Positions 51,254 through 60,661 are shown, numbered from the stretch's first letter. The stretch is DNA of 64,000 bases from Neorhodopirellula lusitana (GCF_900182915.1 NZ_FXUG01000003.1:248001-312000), one strand, 5' to 3'. Program-made: numbers and translations. The notes: generated by a model from the letters alone, not told the origin.

Positions 51254-52240
51254 ATGCAAATGATTGACTCCAGCGACAAACTGGATCAGATAAAGAAGGA
51301 AATCTCACGTTTCGTCGTGGGACAACAGGACCTGATCGACCGCCTCTTGTTGGCGATGCTGTGCAACGGGCACGTGCTTCTGGAAGGTGTCCCCGGCGTC
51401 GCCAAAACCCTGACCGTCAACTGCATGGCCAAGGCAATCGACGCCCAATTCAGTCGGATTCAGTTCACGCCGGATTTGTTGCCCGGCGACCTGACCGGCA
51501 CACTAGTTTATGACCCGCGGAGTCACACCTTCACGCCCGAAAAAGGACCGGTCTTTGCTAACCTGTTGCTTGCCGACGAAATCAACCGAGCACCAGCAAA
51601 AGTCCAGTCCGCGCTGCTTGAAGCGATGCAGGAAAAACAAGTCACCCTTGGCAAAGAGACCTACGACCTGCCGTCGCCATTCCTGGTCCTAGCGACCCAA
51701 AACCCGATCGAGCAAGAGGGAACTTACTCACTTCCCGAAGCTCAAGTCGACCGGTTCATGTTCAAGCTGAAAGTCGGCTACCCGAGCATGGACGAGGAAT
51801 TGGTCATCATGCAGCGGATGGCGAAAACCGACTCTTCCATCGATATTCAATCAGTGCTGTCGCTCGACGAATTAATGCAGATGCGAAGCGTGCTGGACAA
51901 GACTTTTCTGGACGAGAAAGTCGAGCGTTACATCATTCGCTTGGTCGACTGCACACGTCATCCGTCCAACTACGGACTTGATCTCGATCGGTACTTGCGG
52001 TTCGGTGCCTCACCCCGGGCTTCGATCTATCTCTCATTGGCGGCCCGTGGCAACGCGATGATGAACGGTCGTGACTACACAACGCCTCAAGACGTTAAAG
52101 ACATCGCTCACGATGTGCTCCGCCACCGCTTAGCGATTTCGTACCGCGCCGAAGCCGAATCGCTGACCTCCGATGACCTGCTCGACCAAATGCTGTCGAC
52201 TGTTCCAGCAATCGAAGACGTGACTGCGGTGGAAGCATGA
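51254..52240 (+). CDS. MoxR-type AAA+ ATPase
   Basis: 328 residues from ATG 51254 (or ATG 51260). Walker A GVPGVAKTL, Walker B LLLADEINRAPAKVQSALLEAMQE, sensor 1 LVLATQNPIEQEGTYSLPEAQVDRF and the C-terminal lid are all present. MoxR ATPases act as chaperones that insert metals or activate von Willebrand-type proteins. It heads a run of six plus-strand genes with near-continuous overlaps, ending at 59838, all of the Bat/DUF58 type. Confidence 0.93.
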   Translation: MQMIDSSDKLDQIKKEISRFVVGQQDLIDRLLLAMLCNGHVLLEGVPGVAKTLTVNCMAKAIDAQFSRIQFTPDLLPGDLTGTLVYDPRSHTFTPEKGPVFANLLLADEINRAPAKVQSALLEAMQEKQVTLGKETYDLPSPFLVLATQNPIEQEGTYSLPEAQVDRFMFKLKVGYPSMDEELVIMQRMAKTDSSIDIQSVLSLDELMQMRSVLDKTFLDEKVERYIIRLVDCTRHPSNYGLDLDRYLRFGASPRASIYLSLAARGNAMMNGRDYTTPQDVKDIAHDVLRHRLAISYRAEAESLTSDDLLDQMLSTVPAIEDVTAVEA

Positions 52241-53127
52241 CGGAGTTGTTGGAAGCCGATAATCGACTTTCGCTATTGGAACTGAAGTGCCGCCGCCCCG
52301 TTGAACACGTCCTAGCCGGTGAATACCACTCCGTGTTTCGCGGTCAAGGAATTGAGTTCGAAGACGTGCGCCGCTACCAACCCGGTGACGATGTGCGAGC
52401 GATGGACTGGAAGGTAACCGCACGCACCGGCGAGCCTCATATCAAACGGTACGTCGAACAACGGGAACAGTTCCTATACCTGCTTGTTGATATGTCCGCG
52501 TCGGTTCTCGATGCCGTTGCCGGACGCAAACGCGAAATGGTCACCGAACTCTGTGCCCTGCTAACAATGATCGCGGTCCGCAACAATGACCGCGTCAGCC
52601 TGATCTTGTTCACCGACCGTGTTGAAATGGTGATACCACCCGGCAGCGGACGACGTCATGCGTTGCGGATCATGGATGCGTTGTTGAACTTCCAGCCGGA
52701 AGGCCGGACCACTCAGTTCACCGAGGTACTCAGCCGATTTGGGCACCTGGCCCGCAAGCACTCCGTCGTTTTTGTGCTGTCGGATTTCTTAGCATCAGAC
52801 TACCTCGAAGAGCTACGTGCGTTGGCGTGCCGACATGATGTCAGCGCCATCAACGTGCTCGAACCGTCCACAATGTCCGCTCCCATCGACGAATTGGTGC
52901 GAATGGAGGATACCGAAACGGGCGAGCGACGGTTTGTCGATTTGCGTTCCGCAACCAACCCGAAGAGCCGTGTCCAGAAACAGGAACACCACATCGACCT
53001 GCAAGAGCAAATGCTGCAGTGTGGAATCAGCTTGATGGAGATCGCGGTCAATGAAGATTGCGTCTCCGCGTTGTCGGGATTCTTCCATTCTCGTCAACGC
53101 CGTATTGCCGATGAAACGGGAGGCTGA
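52237..53127 (+). CDS. DUF58 protein
   Basis: 296 residues. The DUF58 signature is clear: GEYHSVFRGQGIEFEDVRRYQPGDDVRAMDWKVTARTGEPHIKRYVEQREQFLYLLVDMSASV. A VWA-like fold follows (LCALLTMIAVRNNDRVSLILFTD). There is no membrane segment. It overlaps moxR as ATGA. DUF58 proteins almost always accompany MoxR, supporting a joint complex at the membrane. Confidence 0.9.
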   Translation: MTELLEADNRLSLLELKCRRPVEHVLAGEYHSVFRGQGIEFEDVRRYQPGDDVRAMDWKVTARTGEPHIKRYVEQREQFLYLLVDMSASVLDAVAGRKREMVTELCALLTMIAVRNNDRVSLILFTDRVEMVIPPGSGRRHALRIMDALLNFQPEGRTTQFTEVLSRFGHLARKHSVVFVLSDFLASDYLEELRALACRHDVSAINVLEPSTMSAPIDELVRMEDTETGERRFVDLRSATNPKSRVQKQEHHIDLQEQMLQCGISLMEIAVNEDCVSALSGFFHSRQRRIADETGG

Positions 53128-53130
53128 TCA

Positions 53131-53988
53131 GTGATTCGCTTCTTCACGACCGCAGCCCTGATCGTGGCAATGATCGGCGGGGCCCCAAGCGTCTCCCCAA
53201 ACAACGCGTGGGCCGACGCACTCTCCGACGATGCGTCCACGCTCACCGACGCCGGCATCACCGCCCGCTTCGAACCTCATCAAGCACACCCCGGCGACAT
53301 CGTCACACTGAATGTAGAAATGAAGCGTGAAAGCTGGGGCCAATTCGAACTGCAAATCCCAAATCAAACCAGCGTTCACAGCATCGCGATCGAAGAGATC
53401 CCGCTTAGGCTTGCCGATGGTCAATACCAACAACGCATCAGCTGGCTGTTTCAACCGATCACTTCCGGCCGCATCGAGTTTCAGGATGCCAGCGTGATCG
53501 TCGTCACCGACGAAGGCGAGCAAACGATCGGTCTGCCAAACCTTCGTTTAGACGTGCAACCTTTCCCCACCCAAAAACTAGCTGACACTGCCCTGCCCTT
53601 GCCGTCCAGCGACGAGAGCCCCGACACGAACTCCAACGCCGCTTGGATGATTGGGATCGGAATGGTCATTGGATTCATTTTGGTGGCAGCCCTGTTTCGA
53701 AGCCTTCGTCACAAACCAACACCAACTGACAATTCCGAACAAGCGGCAAGCCACGCCACGTCCCAACTGATTGATAAGCTCAAGGCTGGCGATGCCGGTA
53801 AAGACGACTTATTGCGTCTGCTCAACGATCCGAACATCGCGATGTCGGATCGCTTGCGAGCAGGTCTTGAAAAGGCTGCCTACTCCAGGGATTTCCAACC
53901 TGGCGACTTGGCGGCGTTGACGGCCGAAGAAGGGTTCACCGACGCATCAATCGCAAAGCAATCCTCCACACAGGAACGGTCTGTATGA
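53131..53988 (+). CDS. Membrane protein in the DUF4381 position of the Bat operon
   Basis: 285 residues from a GTG at 53131 preceded by GGAGG 8 nt upstream. It has a signal peptide, a periplasmic beta domain (about 30-150; ITARFEPHQAHPGDIVTLNVEMKRESWGQFELQIP), a transmembrane helix (AAWMIGIGMVIGFILVAALF, about 170-189) and a cytoplasmic tail of ~85 residues. Position and layout correspond to the small membrane partner between DUF58 and BatA in other operons. The sequence CTGCCCTGCCC at 53588-53598 is a minus-oriented KOPS word in frame (Leu-Pro-rich). Confidence 0.7.
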   Translation: MIRFFTTAALIVAMIGGAPSVSPNNAWADALSDDASTLTDAGITARFEPHQAHPGDIVTLNVEMKRESWGQFELQIPNQTSVHSIAIEEIPLRLADGQYQQRISWLFQPITSGRIEFQDASVIVVTDEGEQTIGLPNLRLDVQPFPTQKLADTALPLPSSDESPDTNSNAAWMIGIGMVIGFILVAALFRSLRHKPTPTDNSEQAASHATSQLIDKLKAGDAGKDDLLRLLNDPNIAMSDRLRAGLEKAAYSRDFQPGDLAALTAEEGFTDASIAKQSSTQERSV

Positions 53989-55010
53989 GCTTTGCTTATC
54001 CGTGGTTGCTGCTTGCTTTACCGCTGTTGTTCGCATGGCGATTCCTGCAGCGTCCCGATCAACCGGGTGTATCGATTCCATCGCTCGACTTGTGGAAACA
54101 CGCCGGGATCGGCCGCGCTCGTTACTTGTGGATTCCGCAGACGCTTCGGGTCGCCGCATTCGCCATGTTGGTCATTGCAATGGCGCGACCTCAGGCCGGA
54201 TCCACCCAAACGAAACAGGTATCCGAAGGCATCGCGATTGAATTGCTGGTCGACGTATCCAGCAGCATGAGCATGAACATGCAGCTTCCCGACCGAGATC
54301 AAACGACTCGTATGGAAGTCGCCAAAGAACTCGTCGAAAAGTTCATCGCCGGTGACGGCGAGAATCTGAAAGGACGCGACGGAGACCTGCTGGGTCTGAT
54401 CACGTTTGCGCGGTATGCGGACACGCGAAGCCCCCTGACATTCGGCCACGACGCGTTGCTACAGCTGGTCCGATCTCTCGATATCCAAGAACGTCCCAAC
54501 GAAGACGGCACCGCGTATGGCGACGCGTTGGCAGTCGCAGCGGCAAGACTGGAACAACTTGACGATCCCGAGGTACGGGCACGTCGTTCGTTGGAAGGTG
54601 AAGTCGCCAGCCGAGTGATCATCTTGTTGACGGACGGCGAGAACAATTCGGGTCAGCACCTGCCCGTCGAAGCAGCTGGCTTGGCCCGAGAATGGGGATG
54701 CCGGATCTACTGCATCAGCCTAGGCGAACACCCGTCAGGTGCCGGCCCCACTGCGATGCCAGAACTTTCCGAAGCCGAACGCGTGCTCGAACACATCAGC
54801 GTCGAAACCGGCGGCGTGTTTCGCACTGCCTATGACTACGATTCGCTGTTGTCCGTTTACGCTGAGGTCGACGAACTAGAACAATCTCGCATTGTCTCGC
54901 GAAGCTACACCCGGATTACCGAGTGGTTTGGGCTGCCGCTCGCGATCGCCCTTTGCTTGCTGTTGCCTGCTTTGGTTTTGGATGCCACTTGGTTGCGGAC
55001 GGTCCCATGA
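53985..55010 (+). CDS. batA: BatA-like von Willebrand A membrane protein
   Basis: 341 residues. N-terminal helices (FAYPWLLLALPLLFAWRFL, and about 55-75) are followed by a VWA domain with MIDAS DVSSSMS and the second motif LTDGENNSG. A C-terminal membrane helix (LPLAIALCLLLPALVLDATW) closes it. It overlaps both neighbours as ATGA. Bat proteins were linked to aerotolerance in Bacteroides; the molecular role is unclear. Confidence 0.88.
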   Translation: MSFAYPWLLLALPLLFAWRFLQRPDQPGVSIPSLDLWKHAGIGRARYLWIPQTLRVAAFAMLVIAMARPQAGSTQTKQVSEGIAIELLVDVSSSMSMNMQLPDRDQTTRMEVAKELVEKFIAGDGENLKGRDGDLLGLITFARYADTRSPLTFGHDALLQLVRSLDIQERPNEDGTAYGDALAVAAARLEQLDDPEVRARRSLEGEVASRVIILLTDGENNSGQHLPVEAAGLAREWGCRIYCISLGEHPSGAGPTAMPELSEAERVLEHISVETGGVFRTAYDYDSLLSVYAEVDELEQSRIVSRSYTRITEWFGLPLAIALCLLLPALVLDATWLRTVP

Positions 55011-57178
55011 CACCCTTCATTTTTCAATCACCGTGGATCCTATGCCTGCTATTGCTGTTGTTCCCAATGGCATGGTTGCTACATCGTGCCCGAAAACGTC
55101 GCAATATCGTGCATGCCCAAATGGGCGGCACTGCCCGATCTTCTACCCATGATTGGTTGCGTCTTGCCGCTTTCGTGTTGTTGATCATCGCCTTGGCGCG
55201 TCCCGGAATTCAGCCACACCGCGAATCGATTTCCAAGACAGGCCGCGATGTCATCTTCGTGCTCGATGTTTCCCAAAGCATGCTGGCCGAGGACGCCTAC
55301 CCATCCCGCTTGGAAGCCGCCAAGAACGGCATCCGGGATGCGCTGGATCGCTTCCGCACCGAACGCGTCGCGTTGGTGATTTACGCTGGTAGCGCCAACA
55401 TCCTTTGCCCGCTCACGCACGACTACGATTTCGCCCACTACATGCTCGATCAAGCGAATCCAAGAGCCGTCGATTTTGGTGGAACCACTCTGTTATCGGC
55501 GATGGAAAAGTGCGTCGACAATCTGTTAATCGAATCCCGGACCGGCATGCAAGACGTCGTCGTGTTAACCGATGGCGAAGAACACGGGGAACACAACCAA
55601 AAGATCGCCGAACAACTGTTGGAACACCAAGTCGGACTGCTATTGGTCGGCTTGGGCGATCCTGTATCCGGATCGCGTATTCCGATCATCGACGAGGAAG
55701 GGGCCACTTCCTATCTGAAGCACGAGGACCAATTTGTCACCACCCGATTGAACGACCAGGGCTTACTCGAGTTGTCCCGCCTGACGGCTCGCTCCGAAGC
55801 GGGGTCAAAGTACATCCCCGCTGCGACGTCGGCATTCAACCTTCCTGACCTTTACTATCAAGTCGCCAGCGACAAACCCGTTGCCAGCACCGAAGCGGCC
55901 GATTCTTATGTCGTCTACCGAGAGATTGCGTTCGGCTTCATCGCCATTGCATTGGCACTGCTGTTGATCGCGGAGAGAACGCCACGCAGCGAACAAACCA
56001 ATCATCCGACCGCCGCCTCTGTCGCAACCAATGCGGCCACCACAGCAGCGATCTTGCTTGGATTTTTAGTTAGTTCCACCAGCTTGCAACATCGAGTGTC
56101 GGCAGCCGAACCGAGCCCAACAATTCACTTTGCCGACGCATTGCTTTTGCAAAACAACGGGCAGCCTGGCGAAGCAATCGACGCCTACAACATGTTTGAA
56201 ACGGAACAAGGCCGGGTCTCTCTTTCGCCGCCTCAACTGGCAACACTTCGCTACAACCAAGGCCTGTGTTACCTGGCAATGGCCGACGCCCAGGCGGAAG
56301 CCGAACCTCGCTCGGCGATGTCGCTGGCCATGACCGCTCAGCGTCATTTCCTAGAGGCGTGCCAATCGTCGCCTGGGTTTCAACAAGCCGCCCAAAACCT
56401 CGACCCAACCGCTCAATTGATCATGGAGTACTCCGCGAGAATCGAGCAAGAAGAAGAGGAAGACAAAAAGCGACAGCAACAAATGCAGGACCTGGTAGAA
56501 CGACTCCAGGAACTCGAACAGGCGCAAACCGAACTCCGTGACCAAGTCCCCTCGCCACCTCGATTGACTGCCGCTCAACGACGACTCGGCAAGACCAACT
56601 CGGCCACCGAAGCTCCAGATAACGCGGACACCGAATCCAAACGCTTCTCCCAAGAACAAGGCCAGCTCCAACTGGAAGGCCAGGCCATTCTGATTGAGAT
56701 GCAAACGATCGACCAAGCGATCACGCCACCGATGAATGACGACAGCACGAAGCCGGTTAGCCTGTTACAAGAACCGCTTCGATTAATGAACGAGGTCGTC
56801 GCCGCTCAAACAATTGCGGCCACTCGCTTGAAACAATGGAACACCTGGCACGACGGACGCGAGCAACAGCAAGTCGCGATTGTCAAAATTCAAGAGATCC
56901 TCGAATTGCTTGCCAGCGACTCTGACCAAGATGGTGACGAAGGCGATTGGGACGAAGAAGATGACTACGAGAGCATGATGGAAGCCAGTGATTCCGAGCA
57001 AGCCATGATGTCTTCCATGCAAGGGCAAGGTGATTTCGCCAGCGGCTCCAGCATGCAATCCCTGCCGGTCCCCAACTACTCGGTAGAAGACATCTTGATG
57101 GAAGAAGAAGGCAGCCTTCAGTTCCGGCAACAACAGCGTGCCAAGAGCAACGAAGGCAAAGTGGAGAAGAACTGGTAA
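55007..57178 (+). CDS. BatB-BatC-like fusion: VWA domain plus TPR/coiled-coil region
   Basis: 723 residues from ATG 55007, which overlaps the batA stop as ATGA; an earlier in-frame start would lie inside batA. A BatB part (TM helices FQSPWILCLLLLLFPMAWLLH and LAAFVLLIIALARPG; VWA DVSQSMLAEDAYPSRL and LTDGEEHGEHN) runs to about residue 300. A further membrane helix (IAFGFIAIALALLLIAE) and signal-like segment (AAILLGFLVSSTSLQ) follow. A periplasmic BatC part has TPR-like sequence (HFADALLLQNNGQPGEAIDAYN, LRYNQGLCYLAMADAQAEAE) and a long charged coiled coil (EQEEEEDKKRQQQMQDLVERL). The two are separate genes in Bacteroides. Confidence 0.8.
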   Translation: MTPFIFQSPWILCLLLLLFPMAWLLHRARKRRNIVHAQMGGTARSSTHDWLRLAAFVLLIIALARPGIQPHRESISKTGRDVIFVLDVSQSMLAEDAYPSRLEAAKNGIRDALDRFRTERVALVIYAGSANILCPLTHDYDFAHYMLDQANPRAVDFGGTTLLSAMEKCVDNLLIESRTGMQDVVVLTDGEEHGEHNQKIAEQLLEHQVGLLLVGLGDPVSGSRIPIIDEEGATSYLKHEDQFVTTRLNDQGLLELSRLTARSEAGSKYIPAATSAFNLPDLYYQVASDKPVASTEAADSYVVYREIAFGFIAIALALLLIAERTPRSEQTNHPTAASVATNAATTAAILLGFLVSSTSLQHRVSAAEPSPTIHFADALLLQNNGQPGEAIDAYNMFETEQGRVSLSPPQLATLRYNQGLCYLAMADAQAEAEPRSAMSLAMTAQRHFLEACQSSPGFQQAAQNLDPTAQLIMEYSARIEQEEEEDKKRQQQMQDLVERLQELEQAQTELRDQVPSPPRLTAAQRRLGKTNSATEAPDNADTESKRFSQEQGQLQLEGQAILIEMQTIDQAITPPMNDDSTKPVSLLQEPLRLMNEVVAAQTIAATRLKQWNTWHDGREQQQVAIVKIQEILELLASDSDQDGDEGDWDEEDDYESMMEASDSEQAMMSSMQGQGDFASGSSMQSLPVPNYSVEDILMEEEGSLQFRQQQRAKSNEGKVEKNW

Positions 57179-59838
57179 TGCATTTCCCCTTACTCTTCCG
57201 CCGTGTGTGCGTTGTCGCAATTGCGATCACAATTGCCCCGATCTCATGGGCCCAATCGCCAGATCCCGACACCACGTCGACGGCATTGGAAACGACAGAC
57301 TCCGCTACTGAGCCAACAGCCGAGCCCGCTGACGCGTCCTCTGCCGAACCCTCTGCCGAACCCTCTGCCGAACCCACTGCCGAACTCGAAATCGTCGAAG
57401 CAACCATTGAGTTCAAGGAACAATCTTGGTTCACCGACGTCGTGGCCACCGCGATCGTCGAACTTCCTGACTCCATCGAAGAGTCTGACGAACTGCCGTT
57501 CAACGATGACGTTTCGTTCATCGAAATCAATCTTCAACCGTCCACCGTTTCAAAATCGACTGGCCAGCAAGCGGTCATTCGCTTTCTACCTCGCCGGCCA
57601 GGCTTGGCCGTTTTCCCAAGCCTAGATTTTGCGTCGCCAACCCACGTCTATCGCACCCCCGCGATCGAGTTCATGGTCAGCGTTCCTCAGCCAACCGAGG
57701 ACATGCAGTTCGAACTGAAACCGGCCAAGACAACTGTCTATGCGGGCGAACCGTTGCGAGTGGACGTCACCTGGTCCAGCAATCAACCTTCCAATCGATT
57801 TCGAGCCCTGCAGTGCTTCCCCACATTCTTTAACGAGGAAGGCATCGAGGTCGTCATCCCTCGCTGCACGGCCGACCGCGATCAACAAATGGGGCTTCCC
57901 TTCGGTGGTCGCCGCATCGTTGCCGAACGCACGCCACCGAAAGATGATCCGTCGCAATTTGGCACGGTCACATTCCCCCTGTTTTTACGTTTCAATAATG
58001 CGGGACCCATTGAGATTCCAGCAACACGGCTGGAATGTGCCTGGTTGAAAGGACGTGCCGCACCGTTCGCACCGTACGCCGCCTACTACAACAATGGCCT
58101 GTTCGAACCGCTGTCTGCACTGACCGCCTACGAGCGTGTCTACGTGGAAACGGAACCGATGAAGATCGAGGTTCTGCCGCTCCCGAACAAGGATCGCTCT
58201 GAGCTTTTCAGCGGCCTGTTCAGTCCCTGTGAGATCGAGATCGCGACATCCACCGACAAAATCAATGTAGGACAAGTTCTGGAAGTCGACATTCGTGTGC
58301 ATGGCGACTCACCGCACGGCATGTTGGAATTGAAACCGTTGACACTCCAAAGAAGCCTGCGTGGTCGATTTCAAGTATCCGAGGAATTCGGACGCACCTG
58401 GTATCCTGACGGCACTGGTTTTCGAGCGAGAGTGCGGCCACTCACAACCAACGTGAAAGCGTTCCCATCGCTTCAAATCCCGATCTTCGACAGCCAGCGA
58501 GAACGCTACGTAACGCTGCAAACCGTACCGGTTCCGTTGCAAGTGAACCCGCAAGACGGAAAAGACTTTTTTGATGTGCGAACCATTGCCACCGATCCGA
58601 CGTTGACCGATAACGCCACGGGAATTTGGCACAACGCACGCCCCACTTCTTTGAGCCGATGGATGAATCAAGCAATCGCGATACTGGCGGAATACATGTT
58701 TGTGTGGCTGGCCTTAGGTGCGGCGGCGTTTGCGATCTTGGTGCCTTGGGTGCGAGAGCAACGTCGGCGAGCGATCAACCCCGACTATCGCCGGCAAGCG
58801 TTGGCTTACCGCGACTTACGCCGCCAACCCGAAGGCACGCCCGAAAAATGGCAGGCGTTTCGAAGGTTCTTGTCCAGCGGGTTTTCAATGCCGGTAGAGG
58901 CTTGGACTGCCGGTGACGCCGAGCAACGATTGCGAAAACTTGGCCTAGCCGAACACGACATCAAGCTGATCAAGACCTTGCACGCCCAGTCGGATGAGTC
59001 CCACTTCTCCGCGGCAAAACCGACTGCGTCGGTGCCCGAACTCAATGCCCTCGCCCATCGTCTCTACGTCGCGTTTCGGCAAGCCGCCGCCGTGATGCTT
59101 CTCGCCCTGATGGCGACCGGCGGGACCGCCTTCGCGGGCGACTGGGAAGATGCTGAGTCGTTGTTCCAACAAGCGTTAGATTCGCCAGCGGGGCAAGCCG
59201 ACACGGCGGCGTTGTACCTCCAAGCGGCACTCAAATTTGAAAACGCAGCAGCCTCACCCGATCGTCGCGGCGTCGCTTGGTACAACGCCGGAAACGCCTG
59301 GTTCCAAACCGGCGAACTCGGCCAAGCGATCGCCTGCTACCGTCAAGCCAAGATTTACCTGCCGTTCGACGATGAGCTCACCAACAACCTCAACGCCGCT
59401 CGCGCACTGACGGTGGATGTGGTGGAAACACAATCAGGTCTCCAGATCCGAACCTGGCCGGTGCGGTGGATTGCTGCCGTCTTGGTGCCGATCGTCTTTC
59501 TGTCGTTCATCGTGCTCTTGGTTCACATCCGCTTTCGAACCACGACCACTGCCGTCGCCAGCATCGCGTGCTTGACGGCGGCCATCGTGATCGGACTGAT
59601 TGGGCTATACGCTCACAGTCACTCTGGCAGCGAAGGCGTGGTCATCGTCAATGAAATCTACGGCCGCAAAGGCCCCGCGTACTCTTACGGAAACGCGTTC
59701 AACGAACCCCTGCATGACGGCCTGGAATTCCACCGCATCAGTACCCGCAACGCCTGGCTAGAAATCGAACTACTCGACGGCCGCCAATGCTGGATCCCGC
59801 AAGATCAAGCAAGACTGATCCGGAACGAGCGGTTCTAG
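57178..59838 (+). CDS. BatD-BatE-like fusion with C-terminal SH3-like domain
   Basis: 886 residues, start overlapping the upstream stop as TAATG. A signal peptide (CVVAIAITIAPISWA) precedes a Ser-Ala-Glu-Pro repeat region with a 12-bp DNA repeat (about 57341-57376). The BatD body (about 75-480) contains IEFKEQSWFTDVVATAIVELP, VTWSSNQPSNRF and LEVDIRVHGDSPHG. A membrane helix lies at about 500-520, a cytoplasmic stretch at 520-635, and a second helix at about 638-655. TPR-like repeats (about 660-745; ESLFQQALDSPAGQADTAALYLQAAL, AWYNAGNAWFQTGELGQAIACYRQAK) are followed by a helix pair and an SH3-like end (VVIVNEIYGRKGPAYSYGNA...WIPQDQARLI). It ends the operon. Confidence 0.78.
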   Translation: MHFPLLFRRVCVVAIAITIAPISWAQSPDPDTTSTALETTDSATEPTAEPADASSAEPSAEPSAEPTAELEIVEATIEFKEQSWFTDVVATAIVELPDSIEESDELPFNDDVSFIEINLQPSTVSKSTGQQAVIRFLPRRPGLAVFPSLDFASPTHVYRTPAIEFMVSVPQPTEDMQFELKPAKTTVYAGEPLRVDVTWSSNQPSNRFRALQCFPTFFNEEGIEVVIPRCTADRDQQMGLPFGGRRIVAERTPPKDDPSQFGTVTFPLFLRFNNAGPIEIPATRLECAWLKGRAAPFAPYAAYYNNGLFEPLSALTAYERVYVETEPMKIEVLPLPNKDRSELFSGLFSPCEIEIATSTDKINVGQVLEVDIRVHGDSPHGMLELKPLTLQRSLRGRFQVSEEFGRTWYPDGTGFRARVRPLTTNVKAFPSLQIPIFDSQRERYVTLQTVPVPLQVNPQDGKDFFDVRTIATDPTLTDNATGIWHNARPTSLSRWMNQAIAILAEYMFVWLALGAAAFAILVPWVREQRRRAINPDYRRQALAYRDLRRQPEGTPEKWQAFRRFLSSGFSMPVEAWTAGDAEQRLRKLGLAEHDIKLIKTLHAQSDESHFSAAKPTASVPELNALAHRLYVAFRQAAAVMLLALMATGGTAFAGDWEDAESLFQQALDSPAGQADTAALYLQAALKFENAAASPDRRGVAWYNAGNAWFQTGELGQAIACYRQAKIYLPFDDELTNNLNAARALTVDVVETQSGLQIRTWPVRWIAAVLVPIVFLSFIVLLVHIRFRTTTTAVASIACLTAAIVIGLIGLYAHSHSGSEGVVIVNEIYGRKGPAYSYGNAFNEPLHDGLEFHRISTRNAWLEIELLDGRQCWIPQDQARLIRNERF

Positions 59839-59916
59839 TTTAAACAGCCTCCGCGAAATGGATGGCTAAGATGAATTCGCTGTTAGTCCATTCAAGTGCG
59901 AAGCCACATTGCCAAT

Positions 59917-60000
59917 TGGCCAACGGCCATCCTCAACATAGCCAGGGGCACCGCCCCTGGATCAGAAGCAACGTCCGAACGGTTTGGCCAACGGCCATAT
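59917..60000 (+). repeat. Left REP-like palindrome array of the Y1 transposase element
   Basis: Three foldbacks in order: TGGCC-aac-GGCCA (59917-59929), CCAGGGGC-acc-GCCCCTGG (59942-59960) and TGGCC-aac-GGCCA (59985-59997). The third is 29 bp before the transposase ATG. Confidence 0.75.
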
Positions 60001-60025
60001 TCAAAACAAAAGCAAGGACCGAACG

Positions 60026-60478
60026 ATGCCCCAATCACTTTCGCAACTATACGTTCATCTAATCTTTAGTACCAAGGATCGATTTCCTTTTCTAAACCCA
60101 GAAATTCGCGAACGTGTCCACGGTTACCTTGCGACCGTTTTGCGGGACATGGGATCGCAATTTGTCGTTGTTGGCGGCGTGGCCGATCACGTTCACATTC
60201 TCTTTGACATGGGGCGAATCCACGCGGCGAAGGACTTTGTAGAACAGATCAAGCGGGAGTCGTCAAAGTTCATCAAAACGCTCCGCCCCAATTTAGACAA
60301 GTTTTATTGGCAACGTGGGTATGGAATTTTCTCGGTAAGCCCAACTCACCGTGAAAGCGTTATCGAGTACATCCATATGCAAGACCAACACCATCGCGGC
60401 ATGACGTTTCAAGAAGAGTACCGCGATTTCCTAACTCGGTATGGAATTGAGTTTAATGAGCAATATGTTTGGGATTAA
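60026..60478 (+). CDS. Y1 HUH-type transposase (IS200/IS605- or RAYT-like)
   Basis: 150 residues from ATG 60026 (MPQSLSQLYVHLIFSTKDRF); an upstream start would run into the flanking palindrome. The HUH motif is HVH (His55, His57 in VADHVHILFDM), and the single catalytic Tyr is probably Tyr115 in ESVIEYIHMQDQHH. It should cleave and rejoin single-stranded DNA at hairpins. No tnpB or IscB partner is present. Mirror-image palindrome arrays on both sides suggest a REP-associated tyrosine transposase rather than a plain IS200. Confidence 0.88.
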   Translation: MPQSLSQLYVHLIFSTKDRFPFLNPEIRERVHGYLATVLRDMGSQFVVVGGVADHVHILFDMGRIHAAKDFVEQIKRESSKFIKTLRPNLDKFYWQRGYGIFSVSPTHRESVIEYIHMQDQHHRGMTFQEEYRDFLTRYGIEFNEQYVWD

Positions 60479-60493
60479 TCCAACCGCTGAACA

Positions 60494-60577
60494 TGGCCGT
60501 TGGCCAAACCATTCCGGATAGAAACCTTCCAGGGGCGGTGCCCCTGGCTACGATAAATTTGGCCTTTGGCCAACAAC
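60494..60577 (-). repeat. Right REP-like palindrome array, mirror image of the left
   Basis: TGGCC-gtt-GGCCA (60494-60506), CCAGGGGC-ggt-GCCCCTGG (60529-60547) and TTGGCC-TTTGGCCAA (about 60559-60573). The first two are exact reverse complements of the left-flank modules, in mirrored order; the inner 23 bp of the two flanks agree at all but one position. Confidence 0.75.
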
Positions 60578-60661
60578 ATGCCGATAGCTACCAACGCCCA
60601 AAGCGATAGAGTGCCACCTGTCCCGCAACGTCTTGTTCGGAACAATGCCCTGCCCTTCAAC

